Shown piece by piece: positions 29,764 through 37,646 of a stretch of DNA of 56,224 nt. The translations under genes and the position numbers were made by a program. Origin of the DNA: Thermoproteota archaeon (GTDB taxonomy: Archaea > Thermoproteota > Thermoprotei_A > Sulfolobales > Desulfurococcaceae); contig JAUQPA010000004.1 of NCBI GenBank assembly GCA_030550615.1, positions 1 through 56,224 of the forward strand, read 5' to 3'. Every line of letters starts with the position of its first letter. Position 1 is the first letter of the stretch. The notes beneath the pieces were generated by a model, which did not search any database, was not told the DNA's origin, and saw only the letters and a program-made list of their open reading frames with translations.

Positions 29764-29765
29764 AA

Positions 29766-31595
29766 TCAACTTGTTGCCGTGTGTTGTAGAAACACCATGC
29801 CGTAGAGTGGATCGGTTTTTCTCTTGATCTTTATTATTTCATTTAGAACATTTTTTTCGTCTTCTCTTAACTCATCTTTGTACTTGGTTAACCAAAGAAC
29901 CACTTGATCTTTGGGGATGTCCGTGTACAGTATATCTCCTTCATCAATCTGCCTGCCTACCATGATTTTGCCCTTTATACTAATAGCAACTCTTTGCCCT
30001 ATGGTTGCATGTTTTAACACGTTGTCTCTATCTCTGATCTGCATGATGACGCCTACTTCTACACCATCCTCTCTCATCAATTGATAACCTGGTTTAACCG
30101 TGCCTCCTAACACTTCGATCCCCACTATTGCGGGATCACTTCTTCGAAAAACATATCCAGGTAGTAATCGTATTTTCCCCGGTCTAACGAGCGCTTCGAG
30201 TTCTTTTAGTTTCATTTGTTCTCTAAATTCCTTGAGCCACTTCATGTAGTCTTCTAGGAGCTGGTATATTACGTTGTTCATGAAAACCTTAATTCCTTCT
30301 CTTTCAATTAATTCCTCTGCTTCTTTGAGCACTTTGGTATTGAATACAAGTATTACCCCATACTCAGGTTTTGATTTCTTTACAATTGATGCTTCTATAA
30401 CGTCACTCTTTGAAACCGGCCCAACGTCAGCTAGTCTCAACGGGATGTTTTCCTTGTTCAATGCTTCTATTAATGCTTCAAGGGAACCTAGAGTATCAGC
30501 TTTCACCACGACACCGTCGCTTTCGCTTTTAATTCTTATCTGTCTAACTTCCTCCGTTAAGAGCTTAACGTACTCGTCTATGGATTTACCTTGGGGTATC
30601 ACGTATAGAGGAGTTCCAGCAATTACGTTACTTAGATCTGGAGCTACGATCTTTACTCCTGCTGCTGCAACTACTTCATCTACCTGTATGAATCTACCCT
30701 CATGCATTCTCATATCCTGTAAAGGTCTAGGCAACAACAAGGCTCTTACGTGAGATAGCTTGTAACCATCTCTAGAGGCAACTATGAATGCGTCGTTTTT
30801 CCTTATTACTCCATCATATATTATTACGTCGAGTGTTACTCCAAGGCCTTCTTCCTCTTTAACCTCCAACACTATTCCTTTAGCTGGTTCCCCGCTAGTT
30901 ATTAATTTCTTCTTCATGAACTGCTGCGCTAAGCCGGCGATCAACGCCAGCAACTCTGCTATACCTTCGCCTGTTTTAGCGGAAACAGGAATTATTGCAA
31001 CTGTTCTTCTAAAGTCTCTTACTTTATCAAACCGATCTGCTTCGAACCCGAACTCGTAGAGTTGAGCTACTAGCGCATATATTCTTTCATCAAGCTTATT
31101 CAGGGTTTTAGGGGATTGTCTCCTAATGGACTCGAGAAACGGTGTGTCTGGTTGCGGATTCCATCCTTCTATTCTATCTATCTTATTAGCTGCTATTACG
31201 AATGGAACTTTTCTCTCCTTGAGTAATGTTATGGATTCACGGGTTTGAGGCATTATACCTTCCACGATATCTATCACTAGTATAGCCATATCGGCTACGC
31301 TTCCTCCTCTTCTACGTAAACTCGCAAATAATTCGTGTCCAGGAGTATCTATGAACAATAAACCAGGGATCTCGATTTTCAATTTAGGGAAGTACTTTCT
31401 AAGGGGCTGAGCAATTTTCTCCAAGGCACTAGCTGGGATAACGCTTGCTCCGATATGTTGTGTTATTTCACCGGGCTCTTTTTTAGCTACAGCTGTTCCA
31501 CGAATTTTATCAAGCAAAGTTGTCTTGCCATGGTCAACGTGTCCTAGGACCGTTATAATCGGCTGCCTAATCCATGTTTTACTATATGCCTCCAC
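29766..31595 (-). CDS. infB: Translation initiation factor aIF5B
   Basis: GTPase that joins ribosomal subunits, orthologous to bacterial IF2 and eukaryotic eIF5B. The 609 residues start almost directly with the G domain, GHVDHGKTT (about residues 18-26), DTPGH (about 88) and NKID (about 141), so the long eukaryotic N-terminal region is absent, as usual in archaea. The C-terminal domains follow (PGYVFRRSDPAIVGIEVLGG). It is monocistronic and divergent from rps6e. Confidence 0.97.
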   Translation of the reverse strand: MEAYSKTWIRQPIITVLGHVDHGKTTLLDKIRGTAVAKKEPGEITQHIGASVIPASALEKIAQPLRKYFPKLKIEIPGLLFIDTPGHELFASLRRRGGSVADMAILVIDIVEGIMPQTRESITLLKERKVPFVIAANKIDRIEGWNPQPDTPFLESIRRQSPKTLNKLDERIYALVAQLYEFGFEADRFDKVRDFRRTVAIIPVSAKTGEGIAELLALIAGLAQQFMKKKLITSGEPAKGIVLEVKEEEGLGVTLDVIIYDGVIRKNDAFIVASRDGYKLSHVRALLLPRPLQDMRMHEGRFIQVDEVVAAAGVKIVAPDLSNVIAGTPLYVIPQGKSIDEYVKLLTEEVRQIRIKSESDGVVVKADTLGSLEALIEALNKENIPLRLADVGPVSKSDVIEASIVKKSKPEYGVILVFNTKVLKEAEELIEREGIKVFMNNVIYQLLEDYMKWLKEFREQMKLKELEALVRPGKIRLLPGYVFRRSDPAIVGIEVLGGTVKPGYQLMREDGVEVGVIMQIRDRDNVLKHATIGQRVAISIKGKIMVGRQIDEGDILYTDIPKDQVVLWLTKYKDELREDEKNVLNEIIKIKRKTDPLYGMVFLQHTATS

Positions 31596-31616
31596 GTAAT
31601 CACCTAGGCATTAGAA

Positions 31617-31624
31617 TATATAAA
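31617..31624 (+). promoter_or_regulatory. TATA box of rps6e
   Basis: TATATAAA, 52-59 bases ahead of the rps6e ATG. The predicted transcript start (about 31645) falls at or next to an upstream ATG at 31647 that opens a seven-codon mini-ORF. Confidence 0.5.
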
Positions 31625-31646
31625 TGCCTTAATTAATTGGTGATAC

Positions 31647-31670
31647 ATGCCACCGGGCAACTGGTGGTGA
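31647..31670 (+). other. Seven-codon upstream ORF in the rps6e leader
   Basis: ATG, six further sense codons (peptide MPPGNWW) and TGA, ending inside the SD of rps6e. It may be translated without a leader because the TATA box predicts a start at about its ATG. It could be a regulatory leader peptide or chance; the sequence alone cannot decide. Confidence 0.3.
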
Positions 31671-31675
31671 TACCC

Positions 31676-32326
31676 ATGCCGGATTACAAAATAGTAATAA
31701 GTGATCCGGAAGCACCGAAGAAATTGAAAATAGTGAAAGTAAAAGTTCTTGGCGACTCCGACATACCTTTTACGGATAAAATGAAGGATCAATTCGAATT
31801 ACCCATCGCCAAATTAAACTCGAAGCTACTAAGTGAAATAGATGCTAAACACGGTGTTATAGCAATTAGAATGCGCCGCCCGGACACCGGTGATAAAGTA
31901 AAAATGATTTGTAAAATTTCAGTAGATGACACAGTACCAGAGAACACAATTAAAGTTAGTTTAGCAAGATTAATAGATTTAACTGGGACACAAGAACTAG
32001 ATGGAGAAGTCTTCAGAGCTCCCGCTTGGCAAATAAGAATAAACGATGAGAGAACAAACGCGTTCTTAGGCCTAAAAATAGGTGACGAGGTCTCAGGTGA
32101 AGTCGTGGGATTGAAAAATGTCAAGCTCGTTATTACTGGCGGCAGTGATATAAGCGGATTCCCAATGAGACCTGACATACCTGGACCAGTGAAAAAGAAG
32201 GCATTGTTATCAAATCCCCCTGGTTACTACCCGAGAGAAAATGGAGAAAGACGTAGAAAGACAGTAAGGGGGAATACAATAGCACCTGATATAGTTCAAA
32301 TAAATACAAGAATAAAGTACGAGTAG
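31676..32326 (+). CDS. rps6e: Ribosomal protein eS6
   Basis: A 216-residue small-subunit protein. The conserved core runs from YKIVISDPEAPKK through ELDGEVFRAPAWQIR, GLKIGDEVSGEVVG and ITGGSDISGFPMRPD, ending with the basic RRKTVRGNTIAPDIVQIN. The ATG at 31676 follows GGTGGTGAT. Upstream in-frame TTG/GTG codons lie in the leader and are not used. It is followed by aIF2 gamma after 44 bases, a conserved pairing. Confidence 0.97.
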   Translation: MPDYKIVISDPEAPKKLKIVKVKVLGDSDIPFTDKMKDQFELPIAKLNSKLLSEIDAKHGVIAIRMRRPDTGDKVKMICKISVDDTVPENTIKVSLARLIDLTGTQELDGEVFRAPAWQIRINDERTNAFLGLKIGDEVSGEVVGLKNVKLVITGGSDISGFPMRPDIPGPVKKKALLSNPPGYYPRENGERRRKTVRGNTIAPDIVQINTRIKYE

Positions 32327-32370
32327 CATAATATAAAGTTTCATAATTATTAGGAAACATAGGTGATTTT

Positions 32371-33633
32371 TTGAGCTCAGGTAGTATTAAGCCACCCGAA
32401 GTCAACATTGGTGTTGTAGGACACGTTGACCACGGTAAAACAACACTAGTTCAGGCACTAACGGGAATATGGACAGCTAGACATAGCAAAGAACTAGAGA
32501 GAGGAATGACGATATTTCTAGGATATGCGGATGGAAACATCGCATATTGTTCAAGCCTTAATCCCCCGGAGGCGTATACAACTGATCTAGTGTGTTCCGA
32601 TGGCAGCGAAGCAAGGCTTCTACGTAGGGTTAGTTACGTTGATGCGCCCGGGCATGAAGCATATATGACAACTATGCTGAGCGGCGCGATGATCGTTGAT
32701 GGCGCAATACTTGTTGTTGCAGCAAACGAACCATGTCCACAGCCCCAAACCGTAGAACACCTGATGGCCTTGGAGATTTTAGGAGTTAAGAATATCATAA
32801 TTGTTCAAAATAAAATAGATGTTGTATCGAAGGAAAAAGCAATTAAAAACTACCAGGAAATACTTAGCTTCATTAAGGGAACAGCTGCGGAGAACGCCCC
32901 CATAATACCTGTTAGTGCACTGCACAAAGTAAACATTGATGTATTGCTACAGGCTATTCAGGAACGGATTCCAACTCCGCAGAGGGATCTCTCTAAACCG
33001 CCAATAATGTACGTTGTAAGAAGCTTCGATATAAATAGACCTGGTACACCACATAATATGATCCAAGGTGGTGTAATTGGTGGAACATTGTTCCAAGGCA
33101 AGCTGAGGCTGGGGGAAGAAATCATCATCCTACCGGGAATAAAAGTCCCGAAGGAAAGCGGTAAAACAAAGACCTATATATATGAACCCATTACCACTAC
33201 CATAGAGGAAATTAGATATGGAGACCTAGCAGTCGAAGAAGCTACGCCTAGTGGATTAGTGGCGATAAGAACCAATCTTGATCCTTCGTTAACGAAAGCA
33301 GATCAGTTGGTGGGATCAGTTGTAACCAAGCCGGATCACAAGTTACCCGTAACAACATCTATGAGCATAGCATATCACGAGCTTGAGAGAGTTGTAGGTA
33401 TCAAAGGTCAACCCGCAAAACTACCCCCACTCCAGGTGAACGAGAAAGTAATTGTCGCCGTTGGTTCAGCTACTCGAGTAGCAACAATTAAATCCGCGAG
33501 GAAAGAACACGTGGAACTCAAATTAGATGAGCCCGTGGCGGCATGGAAAGGATCTCGCGTAGCCATCGGAAGACGCGTTATGGCCCGATGGAGACTTGCA
33601 GGATGGGGTATAATCGAGGATATTTATGAGTAG
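32371..33633 (+). CDS. eif2g: Translation initiation factor aIF2, gamma subunit
   Basis: GTPase core of the aIF2 complex that brings initiator tRNA to the ribosome. G motifs are GHVDHGKTT (17-25), DAPGH (91-95) and NKID (about 148). Domains II and III follow, with the C-terminal GRRVMARWRLAGWGII. At 420 residues it is normal. Unusual: the zinc-knuckle insertion, normally two CxxC pairs, here reads CSSL (60-63) and CSDG (75-78), so one cysteine of each pair is missing. The start is TTG with AGGTGAT upstream. Confidence 0.96.
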   Translation: MSSGSIKPPEVNIGVVGHVDHGKTTLVQALTGIWTARHSKELERGMTIFLGYADGNIAYCSSLNPPEAYTTDLVCSDGSEARLLRRVSYVDAPGHEAYMTTMLSGAMIVDGAILVVAANEPCPQPQTVEHLMALEILGVKNIIIVQNKIDVVSKEKAIKNYQEILSFIKGTAAENAPIIPVSALHKVNIDVLLQAIQERIPTPQRDLSKPPIMYVVRSFDINRPGTPHNMIQGGVIGGTLFQGKLRLGEEIIILPGIKVPKESGKTKTYIYEPITTTIEEIRYGDLAVEEATPSGLVAIRTNLDPSLTKADQLVGSVVTKPDHKLPVTTSMSIAYHELERVVGIKGQPAKLPPLQVNEKVIVAVGSATRVATIKSARKEHVELKLDEPVAAWKGSRVAIGRRVMARWRLAGWGIIEDIYE

Positions 33634-34036
33634 GAGGCCAATTGTTGTACTCGATACTAATATGTTGATGCTTATAGCTGATGGAATACCCGTCTTAGAT
33701 CACATCAGGGAAGAACTCGAGGCAGAACCCAGGTTCATTGTAATTAAACCGGTTTACGATGAATTATTGAAAATAGCTTACAGCAACAACGGGAAGATAC
33801 GGAAGAAAGCGCTATTTGCTATAGAAATAGCAGAAAAATACTGTGAAATTACTGAATACGAGTTGAGAAAAAATGAAAATGTAGACGACGCAATTCTTAG
33901 GTTCGCACTCGAAAACAAAGCTATAGTCGCTACAAATGATAAAATACTGAGAGCTAGACTACGCGAAGCAGGTATACCAGAAGCTTACTTCAGAGAGGAG
34001 GCTAGAAGAGTAAAAGTAGAAGGTTACTATAAATAG
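33626..34036 (+). CDS. PIN-domain protein, FCF1-like
   Basis: A 136-residue single PIN domain, predicted metal-dependent ribonuclease. The acidic residues appear at VLDTN (D10), YDELL (about 44-46), NVDDAILRFA and ATNDKIL. Similar archaeal PIN proteins linked to aIF2 gamma are compared with eukaryotic Fcf1/Utp23 of rRNA processing. The ATG overlaps the aIF2 gamma stop by 8 bases. There is no antitoxin gene beside it, so a VapC toxin role is unlikely. Confidence 0.85.
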   Translation: MSRRPIVVLDTNMLMLIADGIPVLDHIREELEAEPRFIVIKPVYDELLKIAYSNNGKIRKKALFAIEIAEKYCEITEYELRKNENVDDAILRFALENKAIVATNDKILRARLREAGIPEAYFREEARRVKVEGYYK

Positions 34037-34041
34037 CCCTA

Positions 34042-34047
34042 TTTTTT
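34042..34047 (+). terminator. T-run after PIN gene
   Basis: Six T shortly after the PIN stop codon. The same stretch, extended to TTTTTTATAAAAT, could also serve as the TATA box of rpoE, so its role is ambiguous. Confidence 0.3.
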
Positions 34048-34087
34048 ATAAAATCTTCAGTTTTGATTAATCAAGGTGTTTTTCAAA

Positions 34088-34651
34088 ATGTTTGCCATTG
34101 TGAGAATAAATGACTATGTGAGAATTCCACCTTCAAAATTTGGTAAACCACTAGATGTTGCTGTATTCGAAGAACTCAAGGCAAGGTATGAAGGCGCATT
34201 AGTCAGCATAGAGTATCAAAAAGAGAAACCTGGATTAGGCATAATTATAGCTATTATAAAAGCTGAGCCAGACCCCTTAGGTGTAATAGTCCCTGGTGAT
34301 GGAGCCTCATATCACAAAGTTGTATTCGACGCGATAGTTTTTATGCCCTTCGAGAGAGAAGTAGTAGAAGGAGAAGTAGTATCTGTCACACGTGCAGGCT
34401 TATATGTAAATCTAGGAGTATTAGATGGCTTTATACACATTAACCAGGTATCCGAGGAAAGAACAACATTCGACGCAGCACGCGGTTCACTACTTCTAGA
34501 GGAGTCGAGAAGGTATGTTGATAAAGGAGATGTTGTAAGAGCCAGGGTATACGTGGTGAGCACGATGCCTGGTAAAGGATTAAGAATACATATGACGATG
34601 CGCCAACCTGGACTTGGGAAAATTGAGTGGGTTAAAAAACATGAAGGGTGA
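34088..34651 (+). CDS. rpoE1: RNA polymerase subunit E' (Rpo7)
   Basis: A 187-residue stalk subunit that pairs with Rpo4 and binds emerging RNA. The N-terminal RNP-like domain (VRIPPSKFGKPL) is followed by an S1-like domain (VVEGEVVSVTRAGLYVNLGV and DGFIHINQVSEE). The ATG at 34088 follows AAGGTG; the GTG at 34076 is part of that SD. The downstream spt4 is seven bases away. A 12-bp palindrome lies just upstream. Confidence 0.96.
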   Translation: MFAIVRINDYVRIPPSKFGKPLDVAVFEELKARYEGALVSIEYQKEKPGLGIIIAIIKAEPDPLGVIVPGDGASYHKVVFDAIVFMPFEREVVEGEVVSVTRAGLYVNLGVLDGFIHINQVSEERTTFDAARGSLLLEESRRYVDKGDVVRARVYVVSTMPGKGLRIHMTMRQPGLGKIEWVKKHEG

Positions 34652-34658
34652 TTTTTAA

Positions 34659-34871
34659 ATGAGCACTAAATCGAAAAGTAAACCATTTAAAGCATGTAGA
34701 TCTTGCAGATCCCTCGTAGATAGAGATGTCCAGGTATGCCCTGTTTGCGGTTCAAAAGAGTTTAGTGATGAATGGGACGGGGTAATAATCATAATAAACC
34801 CGGATTCATCCGAAATAGCAAAAACCATGGAAATTAAAAATAGAGGCAGATTCGTTGTCAAACTCGAATAG
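34659..34871 (+). CDS. spt4: Transcription elongation factor Spt4 (RpoE'')
   Basis: A 70-residue zinc-finger protein that pairs with Spt5 and stimulates processivity. It has CRSC (about residues 13-16) and CPVCG (about 27-31), then DEWDGVIIIINPDSSEIAKT, the standard Spt4 fold. It follows rpoE1 directly, the conserved archaeal order, and overlaps the next gene by 17 bases. Confidence 0.96.
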   Translation: MSTKSKSKPFKACRSCRSLVDRDVQVCPVCGSKEFSDEWDGVIIIINPDSSEIAKTMEIKNRGRFVVKLE

Positions 34872-35358
34872 TGTTTATAAATTACCATCACTAAGCTTGC
34901 CCGATGAATTCAGGTCGGATCTGTGGATTCCGCAAGGCACGTTATATGTTCATCCATCTAAAGGCTCCATAACGGATTTGCATGTTGATATAACAGTAGG
35001 AGATGTTGTTTCAAGGAGGCATCATAGCTACATAAAGGTAGTTGACTTCAAGACGAAGAGAAAACTCATAGGTAGATTTGATGAGCACGAGAAATGTAAC
35101 TACTTTGTTCTAAATCCGCCAGGTAACATTAGTTTAAATAGTTATACTTTCATAGATTCAGCGACAAGAGGAGTTATTTGCGTTATAGGAGAAGAAGATT
35201 TATTAACAATACCATTCCTCAATAAAATCAATAGGAAAATAGCTTATGGGCAACCGGACTCGGGCATCGTGGTATTAAATTCCAGTGTGGAAATGGCTAT
35301 AAAGGTGTTTAAAATACTTAAAGCAACTGTTATACAATATAGGATACGAGTAGCTTAG
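34855..35358 (+). CDS. GTP-dependent dephospho-CoA kinase (DUF359)
   Basis: A 167-residue member of the former DUF359 family, shown in Thermococcus to phosphorylate dephospho-CoA with GTP in the last step of coenzyme A synthesis. Supporting blocks are ITVGDVVSRRHH (about residues 46-57), VVDFKTKR (about 62-69) and VIGEEDLLTIPF (about 111-122). The start is TTG at 34855 inside spt4, with only a weak SD (GAGGCAG). Its position between spt4 and rps24e is typical for archaea. Confidence 0.88.
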   Translation: MSNSNSVYKLPSLSLPDEFRSDLWIPQGTLYVHPSKGSITDLHVDITVGDVVSRRHHSYIKVVDFKTKRKLIGRFDEHEKCNYFVLNPPGNISLNSYTFIDSATRGVICVIGEEDLLTIPFLNKINRKIAYGQPDSGIVVLNSSVEMAIKVFKILKATVIQYRIRVA

Positions 35359-35368
35359 GGGTGGTTAC

Positions 35369-35704
35369 ATGAGCAAACACGTGAGAATACTGGACAAGTA
35401 TGATGCAGAAGTAATCGAAGAAAAATACAACAAGTTGATTGGTAGACGTGAATTAACACTCAGATTAATACATTTAGGAGAGGGAACGCCCAGCCGTGGA
35501 TTATTAAAAATAGGTATCGGTAAATTATACAACAAGGAACCCACGCTGGTGTATATTAGGAGAATTGAATCTAAATACGGTCTTTCAGAAACCGTTGTTG
35601 AAGCACATGTATATGATAGCGTTGAAAGAGCTAAGTTATTTGAACCAGAATACGTGGTTAAAAGAGATGAAGAGTCATTTAAGAAAATATCAGCTACTCA
35701 ATAG
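35369..35704 (+). CDS. rps24e: Ribosomal protein eS24
   Basis: A 111-residue small-subunit protein. Motifs are VRILDKYDAEVIEEKYNKLI, then GRRELTLRLIHLGEGTPSR and IESKYGLSETVVEAHVYDS. It starts 10 bases after the kinase with GGGGTGG upstream and leads into rps27ae by nine bases. Confidence 0.95.
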   Translation: MSKHVRILDKYDAEVIEEKYNKLIGRRELTLRLIHLGEGTPSRGLLKIGIGKLYNKEPTLVYIRRIESKYGLSETVVEAHVYDSVERAKLFEPEYVVKRDEESFKKISATQ

Positions 35705-35713
35705 GTGATAGCG

Positions 35714-35875
35714 TTGCCTTATATACATAAGCTCTACGAAGTCGACTACAAGACCGGGACATTGAAGAGGAAAAACAAAAAGTGCCCTAGGTGCGGATCG
35801 TTCATGGCGTTCCACAAGCAGCCCGTGCCGAGATGGCACTGTGGAAAATGTAGCTACGTGGAGTACGCTAAGTAG
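35714..35875 (+). CDS. rps27ae: Ribosomal protein eS31 (S27ae)
   Basis: A 53-residue zinc-ribbon protein, found by reading the gap directly. The frame starts with TTG (35714), preceded by AGGTGATAG, and encodes [14 protein letters not shown] followed by [14 protein letters not shown], giving all four zinc cysteines. This matches archaeal S27ae, which lacks the ubiquitin fusion of eukaryotes. The order rps24e-rps27ae-kae1 is widely conserved. A T run (35876-35880) follows. Confidence 0.96.
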   Translation: MPYIHKLYEVDYKTGTLKRKNKKCPRCGSFMAFHKQPVPRWHCGKCSYVEYAK

Positions 35876-35898
35876 TTTTTATGAATCGGAGTGTTTAC

Positions 35899-36975
35899 AT
35901 GTCGATCTTTGAAAAACCCTACGAGCTTAAAACACCAGTATTTTATCGAGGAGAGCCCATTAGAGTTCTCGGCATAGAGTCCACGAGTCACACCTTTGGC
36001 GCTGGGATCGTGGAGTTTCGTGATGGCAAAGTATATTTTTTATCCAATGCACTAAGCCAATATAAGCCAACGCGAGGAGGTATACATCCACGCGAATCAT
36101 TTATTCACCACGTTAACGTTGCACCTAAAATTATATCCAAGGCGCTAGATGAAAGCGGATTAGATGTAAAAGACATAGACGTTATAGCTGTCTCCGTTGG
36201 ACCGGGTTTAGGTCCTTGCTTGAGAGTGGGCTCTAGTATCGCTAGATTCCTAGCATCATATTTCAATAAACCAGTTGCTCCTGTGAACCACGCAGTAGCC
36301 CACATTGAAATTGGTAAATTAATAGGGGGATTACAAGACCCTGTTATAATTTACGTTTCCGGCGGAAACACTATGGTTTTAACTCAGGGAAACAACAAAT
36401 ACAGAGTAATTGGTGAAACTCTCGATATACCTCTAGGTAATTTGTTTGATACTTTCGCTAGAGAAGTAGGAATAGCTCCCCCATATGTAATTAATGGAAA
36501 CCACGCAGTTGACGTATGTGCGGAATGGAGCAGCGAGTTCCTACCTCTCCCCTATACTATTAAAGGTTGTGATTTAAGTTTCTCTGGTTTATTAACTGCT
36601 GCGTTGAGGATAGCTAGAGAACGCCTGAATGATAAAGAACATCTGGGCAAAGTTTGTAGAAGCATGCGTGAAACAGCTTTCAATATGCTGATAGAAGTAG
36701 CTGAGAGAGCGCTAATGTTGACTAATAAAAAGAGCTTTTTACTGGTTGGTGGAGTTGCAGCAAACAAGGTGCTTCGAGAAAAAATGATCGCCGTTGCTGA
36801 ACAACACGGAGTTGAATATTATGGCACGCCCCCAGAGGTGGCAGGAGACAATGGGCTCATGATTGCGTACACTGGTCTACTTCATTACCTATATGGAAAA
36901 ACAACTAAACCCGAATTGGTTTTCGTTAAGCAAAGATACAGATTAGATGAGGAGAATTATCCATGGCTTCCATAG
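35899..36975 (+). CDS. kae1: KEOPS subunit Kae1 (tRNA t6A synthesis)
   Basis: Catalytic subunit that transfers threonylcarbamoyl to A37 of tRNAs. It is an ASKHA-fold protein with GIESTSHTFGAGI, the metal motif HAVAHIE, VSGGNTMVL and GGVAANKVLR. I use the ATG at 35899, with GGAGTG ahead; the ATG at 35881 would add six residues and has no SD. Either way there are about 25 extra residues before the usual start of the core. It overlaps bud32 by 13 bases; the two are not fused. Confidence 0.95.
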   Translation: MSIFEKPYELKTPVFYRGEPIRVLGIESTSHTFGAGIVEFRDGKVYFLSNALSQYKPTRGGIHPRESFIHHVNVAPKIISKALDESGLDVKDIDVIAVSVGPGLGPCLRVGSSIARFLASYFNKPVAPVNHAVAHIEIGKLIGGLQDPVIIYVSGGNTMVLTQGNNKYRVIGETLDIPLGNLFDTFAREVGIAPPYVINGNHAVDVCAEWSSEFLPLPYTIKGCDLSFSGLLTAALRIARERLNDKEHLGKVCRSMRETAFNMLIEVAERALMLTNKKSFLLVGGVAANKVLREKMIAVAEQHGVEYYGTPPEVAGDNGLMIAYTGLLHYLYGKTTKPELVFVKQRYRLDEENYPWLP

Positions 36976-37646
36976 AAGAATATACTTTTTTATCGAAAGG
37001 CGCTGAGGCTGAAATCTACCTCGTTGACTTCTTTGGATTAAAAGCTGTTGCAAAGAAGAGAGTGAGTAAAACATATAGAAACCCTGAATTCGATAAGTTA
37101 TTTATCAGGAATAGGACAAAAATAGAAGGAAGAGTATTATCTGAGTTATATGTAGCTGGGTTACGCGTTCCCGCCGTTTACCTTGTCGACGAAGAACACG
37201 GCGTTATACTAATGGAATACATTGAAGGAGAACGATTATCAAATATTATAGGTAAACTTGGAATTAATGATGTTCTAAAAATATCCCGGGAAATCGGTAA
37301 ATTTGCAGCTCAAATGCATAACCTAGGAATATATCATGGAGATTACACATTAGCAAATATTCTTCTCAATGATGCGGGAATAGTAGTAATAGACTTTGGT
37401 CTTTCAGGTTTCAGCGACGACATCGAGGAATATGCCATAGACCTACATCTAGTCGTTAGAAGCATTAATGCAACAGCTCCCCACATAGCTGATGTGTTTG
37501 TTAAGCAGATGCTAAATGAATATAAAATACACTATGTTGGAGGCGCGGAGGAAGTAGTACACAGAATGCGCGAGATAAGCGCTAGGGGGCGATATATAGA
37601 TAGAGAACTGAGGAAATCCATTATGAGGGAGAAATATGTTGCCTAG
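36963..37646 (+). CDS. bud32: KEOPS subunit Bud32 (atypical kinase/ATPase)
   Basis: A 227-residue small protein kinase-like ATPase that activates Kae1. It contains FLSKGAEAEIYLVD, the catalytic HGDYTLANILL (HGDxxxxN form) and VIDFGLS (DFG). The helical C-lobe is short, as usual. It overlaps kae1 by 13 bases and the ITPase gene by 11, so it is translationally coupled on both sides. Confidence 0.95.
   Translation: MASIEEYTFLSKGAEAEIYLVDFFGLKAVAKKRVSKTYRNPEFDKLFIRNRTKIEGRVLSELYVAGLRVPAVYLVDEEHGVILMEYIEGERLSNIIGKLGINDVLKISREIGKFAAQMHNLGIYHGDYTLANILLNDAGIVVIDFGLSGFSDDIEEYAIDLHLVVRSINATAPHIADVFVKQMLNEYKIHYVGGAEEVVHRMREISARGRYIDRELRKSIMREKYVA

Noticed and set aside
30043-30090. ATGATGA antisense to infB as box C
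   Set aside because: No D box within 30-50 nt; it is within coding DNA on the other strand.
33626-34036. VapC-type toxin of a toxin-antitoxin pair
   Set aside because: No small antitoxin gene is adjacent, and the fixed position after aIF2 gamma points to a housekeeping PIN protein.
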